Assembly (NCBI GenBank): GCA_029891385.1
Contig: CM057227.1
Location: forward strand, 61,071,567 to 61,135,566
Source of the DNA: Erythroxylum novogranatense
Taxonomy: Eukaryota; Streptophyta; Magnoliopsida; Malpighiales; Erythroxylaceae
Direction: 5' to 3'
Length of the DNA: 64,000 nucleotides
The notes beneath the pieces are model-generated. The model worked only from the letters and a program-made list of their open reading frames with translations. It did not search any database and was not told the origin of the DNA. A program made the translations under genes and the position numbers. Below, piece after piece: positions 33,151-45,119 of the stretch (position 1 is the first letter of the stretch; each line of letters opens with the position of its first letter).

Positions 33151-34052
33151 ATGCCACCTCGTAGAAGGACACGAGAAGTTCTGCAAGGATCTGCTGCACC
33201 TGACTCTCTGACTAGAGAGAAGAGGACTGATGAGTCAAGAGCCCTGTGGAATGCCGAGGCTTCGTAGGGTTAGGCAAGGAACCCATGCCGTCATAGCTCG
33301 AGTCGTCGGTTCCGCAGGAGCCAGTGCCTCCACTTGATCCGAGATTGTTCCAGGCCTTCACCCAGGCATTTGTTCAGGATATGGGTCAGATGCCACAACC
33401 TTCTGCTTCAGCCCCAGCTCAGAAGGGGAGACGGTTTGATATGTTGAGAAAGTATGGGGCAGTTGATTTCTTTGGGACATCAGATCCAGAAGAAGTCGAG
33501 ACTTGGTTGAGAAAGATTGAGAGAGTGCTGGATCAAATGGAGTTTGAGGATGATGAGAGAGTCATCTATGCTGCAAGTTTGCTTAAGGGAGATGCTCTAC
33601 ATTGGTGGGAGACCGTGCCAGGCAGTCAAATGAGACCCATAGGGTTGTCATGGCAGAATTTCTTGGTTGCTTTTAAGAAGAAGTATTTATCAGAGGTTTA
33701 CATTCAGCAGAAGCAGAGGGAGTTCCTCAGTTTGACTCAGAGGGAGATGACAGTCAGTGAATATGAGCGTTGGTTCACGCAGTTAGTGAGATATGCTGCA
33801 GATCTGATGCTGAGTGAGGCTGCTAGATGTCGTCGGTTTGAGTCGGGTCTGCACTTGGCTATCAGAGAGAAGGTGATAGTGCAGAACTTCTGTGACTTCC
33901 AGCAATTAGTTGAGGTAGCTTTAAGGGTGGAGAATATTGAGAACATCAAGAGTGCTGTGAACAAGAAAAGAAAGGGCAAAGAGCAGTCCAGGAGGGGAGG
34001 TAGCACTAGTACTCCTATGCCAGACGGGAGTGCTAGGAGCTTCCCTGTTTAG
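33151..34052 (+). pseudogene. gag: Gag of element F
   Basis: The natural start is most likely the ATG at 33151 (MPPRRRTREVLQG). A frameshift between about 33255 and 33295 separates it from the main gag frame, which is open from 33297 to 34052. This has FDMLRKYGAVDFFGTSDPEEVETWLRKIERVLDQM (here in two parts, about 33435-33540), LLKGDALHWWETV and the FKKKYLSEVYIQQKQREFLSLTQ region (about 33675-33740). These are landmarks of chromovirus gag (retrotrans_gag). A TAG at 34050, probably from CAG, ends it, but the same frame continues into the zinc knuckle and pol. Confidence 0.92.
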
Positions 34053-35636
34053 TCTGAGGAGAGAAGCAGTGGTGCCAGTCGACCGAGACCGATGAGGACT
34101 TCTACTGTTTCTCACCAAGCTTCGACGGTGGACGGCAGTAGAAGGGGAGATGGGGACAAGTCATTCGTCCCTAAGTGTGAGCACTGCGGCAATTTCCATG
34201 GAGGAGAGTGTTACCAATTGACGGGAGCATGTTTCAATTGCGGACAGAAAGGAAATAGGGCTAGAGAGTGTCCTCAGCCGTCCGGGAGAGAGGGATCTCA
34301 GATGCAAGCTTCCAGGAGGTCAGAGACTGTGGGTCAACGGACTACAACAGAAGTGGGTAGTTCTGATGCAGCCAAGAGAGTGAGTCTTCCAGGTAGACCG
34401 AAGGGGCAGGAACCAGCTAGAGTGTTTGCAATGACTCGGGAGGATGCAGAGGCCACTCCAGATGTTGTCATTGGTATGGCTAGATTATTTGCTGATGATG
34501 TGCTTGCTTTGATTGATCCAGGTTCTACTCACTCGTTTGTTTCTTCGAGTAGACCTTTATGTGATAGAATTGTGAGCCCATTGGATACTCCGCTGATGGT
34601 GAGTACTCCAATCGGCCAGTACATTGTGATTAGTCAAGTGTATAGAGGTTGTGAGCTATGTATTGGTGGAGCACAGTTGGTGGTGGATTTAATGCCACTG
34701 AAGATGGGAGGATTAGATGTGATTTTGGGTATGGATACGTTGGAGAAGTACAATGCCCGTTTGGATTGTAAGCAGAAGACAGTGGAATTTGATTTGGGTG
34801 ATGGCAGAAGAGTGGTGTTTACTGGGGACAGAAAAGCAGTTCCGCCCAGAATTGTTTCAACATTGACAGCAGAAAAGATGATGAGGAAGGGTTGTGAGGC
34901 ATTTTTGGCCTATGTGGTAGACACCAGGGCAGATAGAGGGAAGCTTGAGGATATTCCAGTAGTCAGAGAATTTTCGGACGTTTTTCTCGAGGAATTGCCA
35001 GGACTACCGTCAGCTAGGGAAATTGAGTTTCCCATTAAGCTTTATTCAGGTACGGCGTCGATTTCAATTCTGCCTTACCGGATGGCTCCGGCGATATTAA
35101 AAGAGCTTAAGGAGCAGTTGGAGGAGTTGTTGGAGAAGGGTTATATTCGACCGAGTTCTTCACCTTGGAGAGCTCCGGTCCTATTTGTGAAGAAGAAAGA
35201 TGGCTCGTTGAGGATGTGTGTGGACTATCGAAAGTTGAATCAAGTTACTGTGAAGAACAAGTATCCGCTTCCTCGCATTGATGATCTGTTTGATCAATTG
35301 CAAGGGGCAAAAGTCTTCTCTAAGATAGACTTGAGATCGGGTTACCATCAGTTGAGGATTAAGGAGTCAGATTTGCCGAAGACTGCTTTTAGGACGCGGT
35401 ATGGGGATTTTGAGTTTATGGTGATGTCTTTTGGGTTGACGAATGCTCCTACAGCTTTTATGGATTTGATGAATCGGGTTTTGAAGCCATTCTTGGACCA
35501 ATTTATCATTGTCTTCATTGATGATATATTGGTTTACTACAAGAGTGATCGGGAGCATGAAGAGCATTTGAGGATTTCTTTGGAGACTTTGCGAAGGCAT
35601 GAGCTGTATGCCAAATTCGATAAATGCAAATTTTGA
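34053..35636 (+). pseudogene. pol: Zinc knuckle, protease and RT of element F
   Basis: The same frame as gag continues after the TAG. A knuckle region [12 protein letters not shown] is followed by [14 protein letters not shown] (34230-34270), in which the His is Asn. Protease DPGSTHSF is at about 34515-34540 and ILGMDTL at 34720. RT follows with [34 protein letters not shown] (35175-35245), [21 protein letters not shown] and the active site FIDDILVYY near 35515-35545. The frame ends at a TGA (35634-35636) where the family has TGG, so a single G-to-A change. Protease and RT catalytic residues are intact. Confidence 0.93.
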
Positions 35637-37894
35637 CTAAGGGAAGTTGCATTTATTGGACATGTGATTTTAGAACTAGGAGTGCATGTGGATCCAAAGA
35701 AGATAGAAGCTGTGGTGAATTGGGAAGCCCCGAAGAATGTAGCAGAAGTGAGGAGTTTTCAGGTTACTACAGGAGGTTTGTGCAGGGATTCTCTATGATA
35801 TCCGCTCTAATGACGAAGTTGTTGAGGAAAAATAAGAAGTTTGTTTGGAGTGAGGAGTGTCAGAGGAGTTTCAAGGAGCTCAAGCACAGGTTGACAAGTG
35901 CTCCGATTCTGGTTTTGCCTTCTGGAGATGAGGGCTATACTGTGTATAGTGATGCTTCGAGGGAGGTTCTTGGCTGTGTTTTGATGCAGGGAGATCAGTT
36001 AATTGCTTATGCTTCGACGCAGTTGAAGCCTTATGAGTTGAATTATCCGACGCATGATTTGGAGTTAGCAGCTGTGATCTTTTCCTTGAAGATTTGGAGG
36101 CGTTACCTGTATGGAGTTCAGACGAGGATCTTTACCGATCATAAGAGTCTAAAGTATTTGTTGAACCAGAAGGAACTTAATTTGAGGCAGAGAAGGTGGA
36201 TTAAATTTCTCAAGGATTTTGATCTGTTAATTGAGTATCACCCAGGCAAAGCTAATGTAGTGGCGGATGCTTTGAGTAGGAAGTCTTCGATTGCTCATGT
36301 TCGGACAGTTTATCTTCCTTTATTGGAAGAGATGGCCAAGCTTAAGATAAGCTTGAAGCAGGAGGAACCGGATTGCCTTCTAGCTCATTTTCGAGTGAGA
36401 CCGATTCTCAGGGAGAAGGTTAGGGAATTGCAGGTTCAAGATGCAGATTTGAGCAAGCTTCGAGATGAAATTCGGAATGACAAGATTTCTGAAATAGAGG
36501 TGAGAGATGATGGACTTATGACAGTGGGGAACAGGTTGTGTATCCCAGATGTGCAGGAGATTAAGGCTGAGATTATGGATGAGGCACACAATGCGCCTTA
36601 TGCCATGCATCCAGGTAGTACCAGGATTTATCGAGATTTGAGAGAGAAATTTTGGTGGAAGGGCATGAAGAGGGATGTAGCAGAGTTTGTGAGCAAGTGT
36701 CTAGTGTGTCAGCAAGTCAAGGCTGAACACCAGGCACCTTCGGGCACGTTAAGGCTGTTGCCTATTCTGGAATGGAAGTGGCAAAGGGTGACTATGGATT
36801 TTCTGATGGGTTTGCCTAAGACCAGTAGGAAGCATGATGCCATTTGGGTGATTGTGGATCAGTTGATTAAGTCAGCTCACTTTTTGGCAATTAAGCAGAC
36901 TGATTCTTTGCATGTGCTAGCAAAGAAGTATATCGATGAGATAGTGAGATTGCATGGGATTCCGGATTCGATTGTGTCTGATAGGGACCCTCGGTTTACT
37001 TCGAGGTTTTGGGGAAGTTTGCAGGAAGCTTTGGGTACTAAGCTGCATTTTAGTATGGCATTTCACCCTCAGACGGATGGTCAATCTGAGAGGACCATTC
37101 GGACACTTGAGGGGATGCTTCGGGCTTGTGTAATGGATTTTAGAGGAGCATGGGATGAGAATTTGCCTTTGGTCGAATTTGCTTATAACAATTCGTACCA
37201 TTCGAGGATTCAGATGGCTCCATATGAGGCATTGTATGGCAGGAGGTGTAGGACTCCGATTTGTTGGGATGAAGAAGGAGAGCAGAAACTAGTAGGACCA
37301 GAATTGATTCAGACGATAGTTGAGAAAGTCAATCTGGTTAAGCAGCGACTTAAGGCAGCACAGGATAGGATGAAGAGTTATGTTGATGCTCACCGAAAGG
37401 ATATGGAGTATAAAGTCGGTGAGAAAGTGTTCCGTAAGACGTCTCCTTGGAAAGGAGTGATGAGGTTTGGCAAGAAGGGTAAGTTGAGTCTGAGGTATGT
37501 GGGTCCTTATGAAATCCTTGAGAGGATTGGGCCACTCGCCTACAAATTGGCATTATCTCCGAAATTGTCTCAGATTCACGATGTCTTCCATGTGTCTATG
37601 CTGAGGAGGTATAGATCGGATCCTTCTCATATCATTCAGACTAGTGAGGTTCAGTTGGGGGATGATTTGAGCTATGAGGAGCTTCCAGTAGAGATTTTGG
37701 ATACAAAGGAAAAAGTTCTCAGGAACAAGACGGTTCAGCTAGTCAAAGTCCTGTGGAGAAATCATGTTGTAGAGGAGGCTACTTGGGAGCCATTGGAAGC
37801 TATGAAGGAGAAGTATCCGTATCTCTTCGATGATTCAGGTAATAATTTCGAGGACGAAATTTCTTTTAAGAGGGGGAGAAATGTTAGACCCTAA
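35637..37894 (+). pseudogene. pol: RT end, RNase H, integrase and chromodomain of element F
   Basis: After the TGA the frame reads [10 protein letters not shown] to about 35758, where about 10 bp of the [11 protein letters not shown] codons are deleted. A single frame then runs to 37894. RNase [13 protein letters not shown] at 35945, [15 protein letters not shown] at 36025. Integrase: the zinc part ends [12 protein letters not shown] (36700), with the catalytic Asp in TMDFLMGLP (36790), Asp in SDRDPRF (36978) and Glu in TDGQSERTI (37075). The GPF/Y-like [11 protein letters not shown] is at 37500 and the chromodomain residues [16 protein letters not shown] at 37745-37800. The stop codon lies 12 bp inside the 3' LTR, so the reading frame runs through the polypurine tract. 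Confidence 0.94.
37868..37881 (+). other. Polypurine tract of element F
   Basis: AAGAGGGGGAGAAA immediately precedes the TGTTAGACCC LTR start and lies inside the end of the pol frame, as is usual for Tekay-type elements. Confidence 0.88.
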
Positions 37895-40005
37895 CATTTT
37901 TTTTATGATTTCATTAAGCATAAATTGTTTTAATTATGTGTTTATGCCTTAGTTTGATTAATTTTGGAGTATTAGTGGATAATTGAGGTTTATTCGAGTT
38001 TAATGTGGTCTAAATGAAAATTATAAGATGAAATTATATGAGGGCAATTTGGGAAGATTACTTAGGTTGGAGTGGTTTAAGCTTTGCTAAGAGGGGTACA
38101 TTGGTCTTTTCCCTACCCATAGACTTAAGTATTAGAAAAGAGTTAAAGAAAATAGAAGAGAAGAGAAAGAGGAGAGTTGCCGTCGATAGAGGAAGAGGAA
38201 GAAGAGAATAGGTTTTTCGATCTTTGAATTTTCTGACCGATTTGAAGTGATTTTCGGGTAAGTTGAGTTCATTTCTTTGTGTTGTGGTTAGATTTTACCC
38301 TAAGATGGATTGAATATGTGATAATCAATGGTTTAAGGTTTTTGGGGAAAAATGGTTAGATTTTGTCGATGTATGTGTTTATGACTGATTTTGAGTTGCT
38401 GCTGGATTAGAAATGTAGTATAAGGCATGATCTAAGGCTTAGGTGTGTTGCATTTGAGTTTGGGAAAGGATTGAAGTTGGAAAATGCTGGAAAGCGGGTT
38501 TCGGAGTCGTTCTCCAGACTCGCACATCGCGACGTGCATATGAAGACGTCGTGGCGTGCGAGAAAGGGAAGCAACGTCACGACGAATAAATGTTTATTCG
38601 CCGCGATGTGCATGAACGTCGTAACGTCGCGGCGTGTGACATTTTGTTCACCGCGATGAGAGTACGCCGCGGCGAGTGATCCGACGCCGTGGCAAGCCCC
38701 CTATTTCCAGCAAAGATGTTTAGTCTTTTGGGCATATCTTGGGTGGTACATATCCAATTGAGGTTATTCTTGATTCATTGTGAACTAGAGATCAAGGGTT
38801 ACAAGTTGTATGAAGAAGGGAAGTTCGAAATTTGCCTCGAAGGGTTCGGAATTTTAGGAGGAGGTCAAATATAGACTTTTAGTGCTTTATTTTGGATTTC
38901 CAAGCTTTGAATATTTTCTGTGGATATTGATTGAATGGAAACTTGGTTTGTTCTAGGAAACCAAGCTGACCCGATTCCATCGCAAGAGGAAGGACACCAG
39001 TGAGTCGGCTACTCAAGTGATATTAGGTGGGTAATGTACTTATAGTTATTGTGTGACTAGGCAATTTCTTGCCTATGTATGAATATATGTTATATGTTAT
39101 GTATGTTTAAACATGATGATTTGAATGATTTTGATTTCTTATACTTTGAAAGAATTATGAGAATGGATAGCATTAACTTTTGATTCTGAGCATTTTATGC
39201 CTCGACTTCGGTCATGGCATTTTGACTAAAGGCAAAGTATGTAAGCATACCATATGATAAAATGATTATGAGCATGATTATGTGCTTTTGTTTGGGCGAG
39301 AGTGGAACCATTTCGTTCATCACGTGCACGTCGACAAGAGCGTTCTCTCGGCTGCCCGCTTGTGGCCTATAAGATCCAAATGGATTCATTTCATTCAGGA
39401 TGTAAACTTCGGTTTCTCCCTTTTGTTTCCATGGAACCCTCGAGCCATGTGATGTGCATTGCATTATTGATTTGTTTACTATGAAGCATATTTGTGGCAT
39501 GTTTTGCAAGTTGCATTAATATTGCTGAATGTGCTAGAATTGTTGCTTGTATATACATATATACATACATATGCCTGATTTTGTGTTAGTTGTCGATGGC
39601 TGTAATTATATTAGCCACTGAGCTGTGTAGCTCAGCCCATTACTTTTCCTCCTCAGGTGCAGAACAGGCCGATCGTTCTTTGTATTAAGTTAGTATTTTG
39701 GTTGGCCCTCCGAGCATATTATCATGGAACATTTTCATGTATTTTATTCTGTATTGTCAATGATTTTGAATACTCGTTAAATTTCATCAGATTGTAATGA
39801 CATGAAGCCCCTTAGTTTATGGGATGTTTAATTCATGTTTTAAATGCATGTGTAAGCGCTTGATTGTATGAGAATGTTTGTGTGTGAATTATAAATCGAA
39901 CTATGTATGGATGTTGGGATCGAGTCCGAAGTTATTTGGGCGCCCGTCGTCGGCGCGACCCGAGGGGTCACCTCGGGAATGGGGATCCAGGACCCGGGCC
40001 CAACA
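37882..40005 (+). repeat. 3' LTR of element F
   Basis: It begins TGTTAGACCCTAACA and ends GACCCGGGCCCAACA, followed by the TTTCT duplication. It keeps the uninverted version of the 31-bp segment (38159-38189) with its flanks, and has a perfect TGAGCT-GTGT-AGCTCA stem at 39619-39634. Confidence 0.95.
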
Positions 40006-40010
40006 TTTCT

Positions 40011-40622
40011 ATTCTGACTGAGCCCAATGGGCCAGTATCTATATATGTGTGTGGAAGGAACTCGATCACAACAATAATAACGAATTTGGAGTCTCATATG
40101 CATTTGTATTTGTAAATATCTATTCTGAATTAACAATGATAACATGATATGCCATGATAATGTTAGTATTGAATTATTCATAATCTGAATGAATATATGT
40201 GAGATATATGATTTGTGTATTTGCCTTGGGTGAAATCATCGATGATGGGTCGCTCATTGAGTTTGTAAAACTCATATAAATTGCAATGTGTCTTTTTAAG
40301 TACGAGACAGGAGACTTAGTTTTTAAGACTGAACTAAAAGAAATTTTTAGACTAGTTATGGCTCAGAGGTTTGTCACGGACATCAGAAGAGATGTATTTT
40401 GTATCTTTGTAGTTCATTATCTTATAGAACATGTATAAGGATTGTAAACTCTTGACAATGAATGTAAGGAATGTTTTAAAAAATTTGTGTCTTTTAATTA
40501 TATTATATGATTCCATGTGTTAAGTTGGATATGTGTTTTCTCTAACCTACCATTATCATAGGATATATACTTGAATATCCTTGGATATTCGGGTATACAC
40601 TCTATAGTAGCAGGATGTTGCA
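40011..40622 (+). repeat. 5' LTR of element G, second part
   Basis: This continuation after F contains TGAGTTT-GTA-AAACTCA at 40258-40274, the G version of the shared LTR stem-loop, and ends GGATGTTGCA, complementary in style to its TGTAATACCC start. Confidence 0.75.
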
Positions 40623-40625
40623 TTT

Positions 40626-40637
40626 TGGTGTCAAAGC
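40626..40637 (+). other. Primer binding site of element G, decayed
   Basis: TGGTGTCAAAGC follows the LTR end by three bases. It matches the initiator-Met primer site TGGTATCAGAGC at 10 of 12 bases, and both differences are transitions. Confidence 0.75.
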
Positions 40638-40767
40638 CAAGTTTGGCATTTATAGGGACATATCAGAGTATAAAGATGATAAATAGTGAGAGATTCAGAT
40701 AGTGATCATAACTTTTGTTTATTATAGGTCACATACTATAGGAGATCAAGTTAGAGAGTCAGCTGAC

Positions 40768-41502
40768 ATGGAGTCTATAGGAGCCAATATAGAGTCTCCT
40801 ATACCTGAGTTTGCTCGAATGCCTCAAAGAATTTCGGAAAGGTATGAAAGAAGATATGATAAACTGAGAAAACAGGAGGCTGTAGACTTTTATGGAAGTA
40901 CCAATCCTACTGAGGTTGAAGGGTGGTTAGAGAGAACAGAAAGAGTGTTTGATCAGATGGATTGTGAGGCAGATGAGAGATTTGATTATGTGATCTCGTT
41001 ATTGCAAGGTCCAACATACCAGTGGTGGAAGACTATGTCAGGCAGTACCATCAGACCTCAAAGTCCAATTTGGGAAGATTTTCTGAGGTTCTTCTGAGAG
41101 AATGATATGTCGAAGATTTATATAGATAGGAAGATGAAAGAATTCTTATATCTGAAGCAAGGCAATCTCACAATGACAGAATATGAGATAAGATTCAATG
41201 AGTTAATGGCAAGAAGCAGGAAAAATCTCAAGCTAATTCTATAAGAAACATTAGAAAGCACCAGAACATATCTTCTCGATTCCAGTCTAGATTGAGACAA
41301 TCTGGATCCCAATCAAGAGGTCGATTTGTTCAATCTAGGAGAGGTAGAGGAAAAATGCTCTCCATCCAGTCTCAACAGTTACCTAAGTGTGAACACCGTA
41401 GTAAAAAGGATGGTGGTGAATATTGGAGATTAACAAGAGCTCGTTTCCATTATGGTTCTGTAGCCCATATGATTAGAGATTATCCTAATATTGTAGGACC
41501 AC
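40768..41502 (+). pseudogene. gag: Gag of element G, broken, H inserted at its end
   Basis: From the ATG at 40768 (MESIGANIES) the frame reads RYDKLRKQEAVDFYGSTNPTEVEGW in two stretches, then ERVFDQMDCEADERFDYVISLLQG and WWKTMSG (40850-41040). It stops at a TGA near 41096. MTEYEIRFNEL can be read at about 41175, then an internal deletion. The knuckle segment (41385-41490) retains its layout but has lost most Cys: CEHRSKKDGGEYWRL, HYGSVAHMIRDYPN. Element H begins at 41503 after the ACCAC duplication. Confidence 0.85.
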
Positions 41503-42121
41503 TATAGCACCCCACTCCCGCAAGACCCGATCCCGATATCGATGGTGATATCCGAGACCGCGCACCGCGAGGGTGGTGTGCTAAACACTCGATCAAACAA
41601 AGTTCGGTATCTATTTTTTTTAAACTCTTTATAGACACGCATGTGGAAGTCAAAAATCAAATAGGCCATAAGCCCTTTTTTTCCATTATACAAGGCCATT
41701 TACAAAATTCCCATATGGCCATTTGGCCCTTTCACAAATGCAAACACTTAAGTCATTTCAAAATACAATTCATACGGAAGTTACGGAATAAACAATTTAA
41801 TAAAAAAATATAGACATACAATGCAGTCGCGAACTGATCCCGACCTCTATCCTTCACTTGAAAGATGTAGCCATACTCCCGTTGACCTAACGAGGTATTT
41901 TTCTATTCCTAAAAAAAAATTGCAAATTTTGGGTGAGTTTTGCGAACTCAATGAGTGACCATCCTTGATGGCTCACCTAATCACATAACACATACAAATA
42001 TATCAAATAGAATTCAAATTTCACACTCAGATTATTTAGACATTCATATGCATATGCCATTTGTATGAGACTCATATTCGTTCTTATTGTTGTGAATGAG
42101 TGCCTCTCACATATACAAAGT

Positions 42122-42226
42122 ACTGGCCCGTAGGGCTCAGTCATATCGGAATACAGCTCAGTCGAATCACAATACTAGCCCGTAGGCTTAGTCGAATCAT
42201 AATACTGGCCCGTAGGCTCAGTCACA
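42122..42226. repeat. CCCGTAGGCTTAGTCGAATC minisatellite in H LTRs
   Basis: About three to four units of roughly 30 bp (AATCACAATACTAGCCCGTAG then GCTTAGTCG). The right LTR has the same array interrupted by the solo LTR (49565-49618 and 50325-50420), with more units. On the minus strand each unit carries GCC-TAC-GGGC, a short stem. Confidence 0.8.
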
Positions 42227-44279
42227 TCACATAATCACGGAGCATAGCTCTATGTGGAAGCGCTTCATACGGGCGACTCAAGTCACAACGCCTTTATATT
42301 TCATGCATTCATGCCATGGAATGCATCCCTTACATTACATGCACTTATTCGATCACATTCACTTATCATCAGACCGTAGCCCGGCATTCAACACATAGTT
42401 GAGCATTCACTTATCATCTTGCATGCAACGCTCATTCAGAAAACATTTAATTCATCTTATTCATATGCAATGAACACTTCAACAATTCAATCAATCATCA
42501 CAATCATATACGCATTCATAATATAGAGATCAATGTATACAAAATTCAAATAAAGAAAACAATGAAGTGAGACCATCTAGGTCTACTCACAGTACGCTCC
42601 AAAATAACATTAGCTTCCCAATTCTGGAATGCCTGTATGCGAACAATTGACCTGCATAACCTATTTATGCAAGACACACATTGGACACTCATCAATAGTT
42701 GTACACATAACAACATTCATTTTTACACAATTGTAATAATAGACTATGTATGATACATGCTCAATGACAATCCCGGGTATATGTTCTAATATACACTTTA
42801 TGCTCATTTCCATTTCATAATTCCTATACATTTCATACACTTCATTGGTACATGATCGTTCTAACTTCTCCTTTCAATCTTTACCCTTCTTATATGTCTA
42901 GCTTATTCATAAGCTTACACTTCATGAACACTTGGTTACTCTATATCATAACTCAATTTCTCATCATCTCTTATCTATCCTCATATGATCTCATAATATC
43001 CAATTCCCATTCATGGTTTAGCACTTCATACTTATAAACATACTTTGGTAGGATTCTCTTAATTTCCTAAGACAAACCAAATCTCATTCAATAGGAATCC
43101 ACTTTAAGATCCCACAATGCATAATCACTGAAATTGATTCTAGAATATTCAAACCCAAGCATTTTCTAAACCCCATAAACTATAATCTTTACAAAGATTC
43201 AAAGATTCAATTGATCATACCTTGATTCTTCACCTAATTGAAGAGATCTTCAGCTCAAATGGAAGCTCTTTTCTTCCTCTTCCTTATTCTCTTCTTGAAC
43301 ACTTCAAAATCTCTCTTGAGGGTTAACACAAATGGAACCCTAGCTGGTTTCTTTTCTTTCTCTCTATCATTCTTTTTTCATATTTTCTCTCTCTTATCTC
43401 TTTTCTCATCCACACATTTTGTTTCTCTAGAATCTTCTCATTCCCATAGTTCTTCTCCGTTTATAAGCGAGACAACATTTCTTTTTCCAATTTTGTCATT
43501 AATGAGTCCAAAAAGTCCATTTTATCCTTCCCTATAAGCTTATGTTCTTTTAAACTTAAGTGTCTTGCCAAAAATATCCTTGAACCTTCTTACACATCAC
43601 TTTCTTCTAGAAAATATCCTCCATTTTATTAAGTTTCTTATGCCTCCGAAACCTTTCAGTTTGGTTCAGTGATTCAAAAGATATACTTCAAACATTTTTA
43701 GACTGCTCCTGTCCAAAACAATACACTATCTACAACTTCCATCCAAAACTTTAAAGTCTTACAAACTAAATCACAATTCACTTCCTTCATATACTTTGTA
43801 TCTCTATATCTCTAGTTTACCCTGAATCAAAAATCATCTCATTTTGATTTCTACAGATCAAGATATCATCAAAACATTGAAGTATGTTCAGTGGGATAAC
43901 ACTAGTTCATATCCTTTAAGAGCATACTCACTGTACCCGTCTCACTCTTTTCACTAAATATTTCTCCATTAGTTTCATATGACTATGATTATTGGTGAAG
44001 ATGTAGGTAAATGTCTTACGAATCCAATGGTTCAAGAATCAAGTCATTTGGAGGTCTAGAGAAGAAGTTATGACCAAAAGACTCCAACACATTTCTGCCC
44101 TCACCTGAAATGTACATTTCTCAGTACAAATGTTATAAATTTTGCTACAGATGTCTGATTGACTTCATTTTTAGACCATTGGAAAGAGTACTTCTGGATC
44201 TAAAACTTTCATGAAGACCTCGAAGGCCAATTCTATCGTCTAACTTATGTATCGTCTCACTTTCCTTTCGTCTTAGTTA

Positions 44280-44460
44280 TATCATCTCATTTCCATCATC
44301 TGCTTTTTGCGTCTGCTTTTCTGCGTCTATTTTTCTTCATCTGCTTTTTGCGTCTACTTTTCTGCATCTGCTTTTCAGGTTCTGCTTTTGATCATCGCTT
44401 TTACGTATTCCGCTTTTCTGCGTTTTTTTTTCAAGGCTCGCTTTTAGATCTCGAACATCT
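44280..44460. repeat. CTGCTTTTCTGCGT repeat in the left H LTR
   Basis: Irregular tandem units of 14-20 bp built on TCTGCTTTTNTGCGTC. The right LTR version (52262-52362) has fewer but more regular units. On the sense strand of the element this is AAAAGCAGACGCAG, giving regularly spaced CpGs. Confidence 0.8.
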
Positions 44461-45119
44461 CCACTTATAAGATGTATAACTTTTGACTCAAATGTCCAAA
44501 ATTTACAAACTTTATACCGTTAGAAAGATAAAAGAAAGATCTACAACTTTACAAAAGGCAATTTTGCCAAAATCTATCTGTATTAAGTCCAGATTTGCCC
44601 CAAAAGTATGAAGATAAATTTTTCGTTCATACACCAACACTGCACCCAATTCTTCACTTCATGAAAATATTTGAGACTCTTAGACACAGAATTGAAATTC
44701 AATGTCTTCACACAAAAAGTAGACATATATCTCTAGTTTAATCCAAATTAAGAATCACCTTGTTTGGATTATGAGAGAAAACGTTGTGGCTAAATAACTG
44801 AAGCATATTCAGTGAACATTTTCCAGATCACTACCAATCTTATTTCTAAATCTTTCCTTATCACGACTCATACCAAGATCACTCTTTCTACTCCTTCTAC
44901 TCCTTATTTTCAATAAAATCACATTTAATATCAATTATAGCCAGAAGTTGTCAATGAATGCATGTACACTTTTTGTCCGAAACATTACGTTTTTATGTGC
45001 ATATATGCAAACATGATGCATGAGTAAGAAAGATGCATTCCTTAATCTCAATTTCTTTTTGAGCTTGCATGTACTGAAATTTTGGGTCACAACCCTTAAT
45101 ATGGGGACGGGATGTTACA

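Larger units (their letters stand above)
30945..40005 (+). mobile_element. Element F: full-length Tekay-type chromovirus
   Basis: Structure: 5' LTR (30945-32990), Met primer site, gag-pol with all chromovirus domains, polypurine tract, 3' LTR (37882-40005). A perfect 5-bp duplication TTTCT lies at 30940-30944 and 40006-40010. It is inserted in the 5' LTR of G. Damage to the coding part is limited: one N-terminal frameshift, two nonsense changes and one deletion of about 10 bp. The LTRs differ by a small inversion and a few deletions. Confidence 0.95.
41503..45119 (-). repeat. Left LTR of element H (3' LTR on minus strand)
   Basis: The plus strand begins TATAGCACCCCACTCCCGC (TG mutated to TA) and ends GACGGGATGTTACA. 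It includes a CCCGTAGGCTTAGTCGAATC-type repeat (42122-42226), the conserved stem-loop at 41934-41950, a minus-strand TATAAA near 43460, and a CTGCTTTTCTGCGTC repeat at 44290-44430. Confidence 0.92.

Noticed and set aside
43238..43537. 99-codon plus-strand frame present in both H LTRs (also 51434-51733)
   Set aside because: It is antisense to the element. The two copies are equal only because LTRs are duplicates, most differences change amino acids, and the product is a low-complexity F/S/L-rich peptide with no domain.
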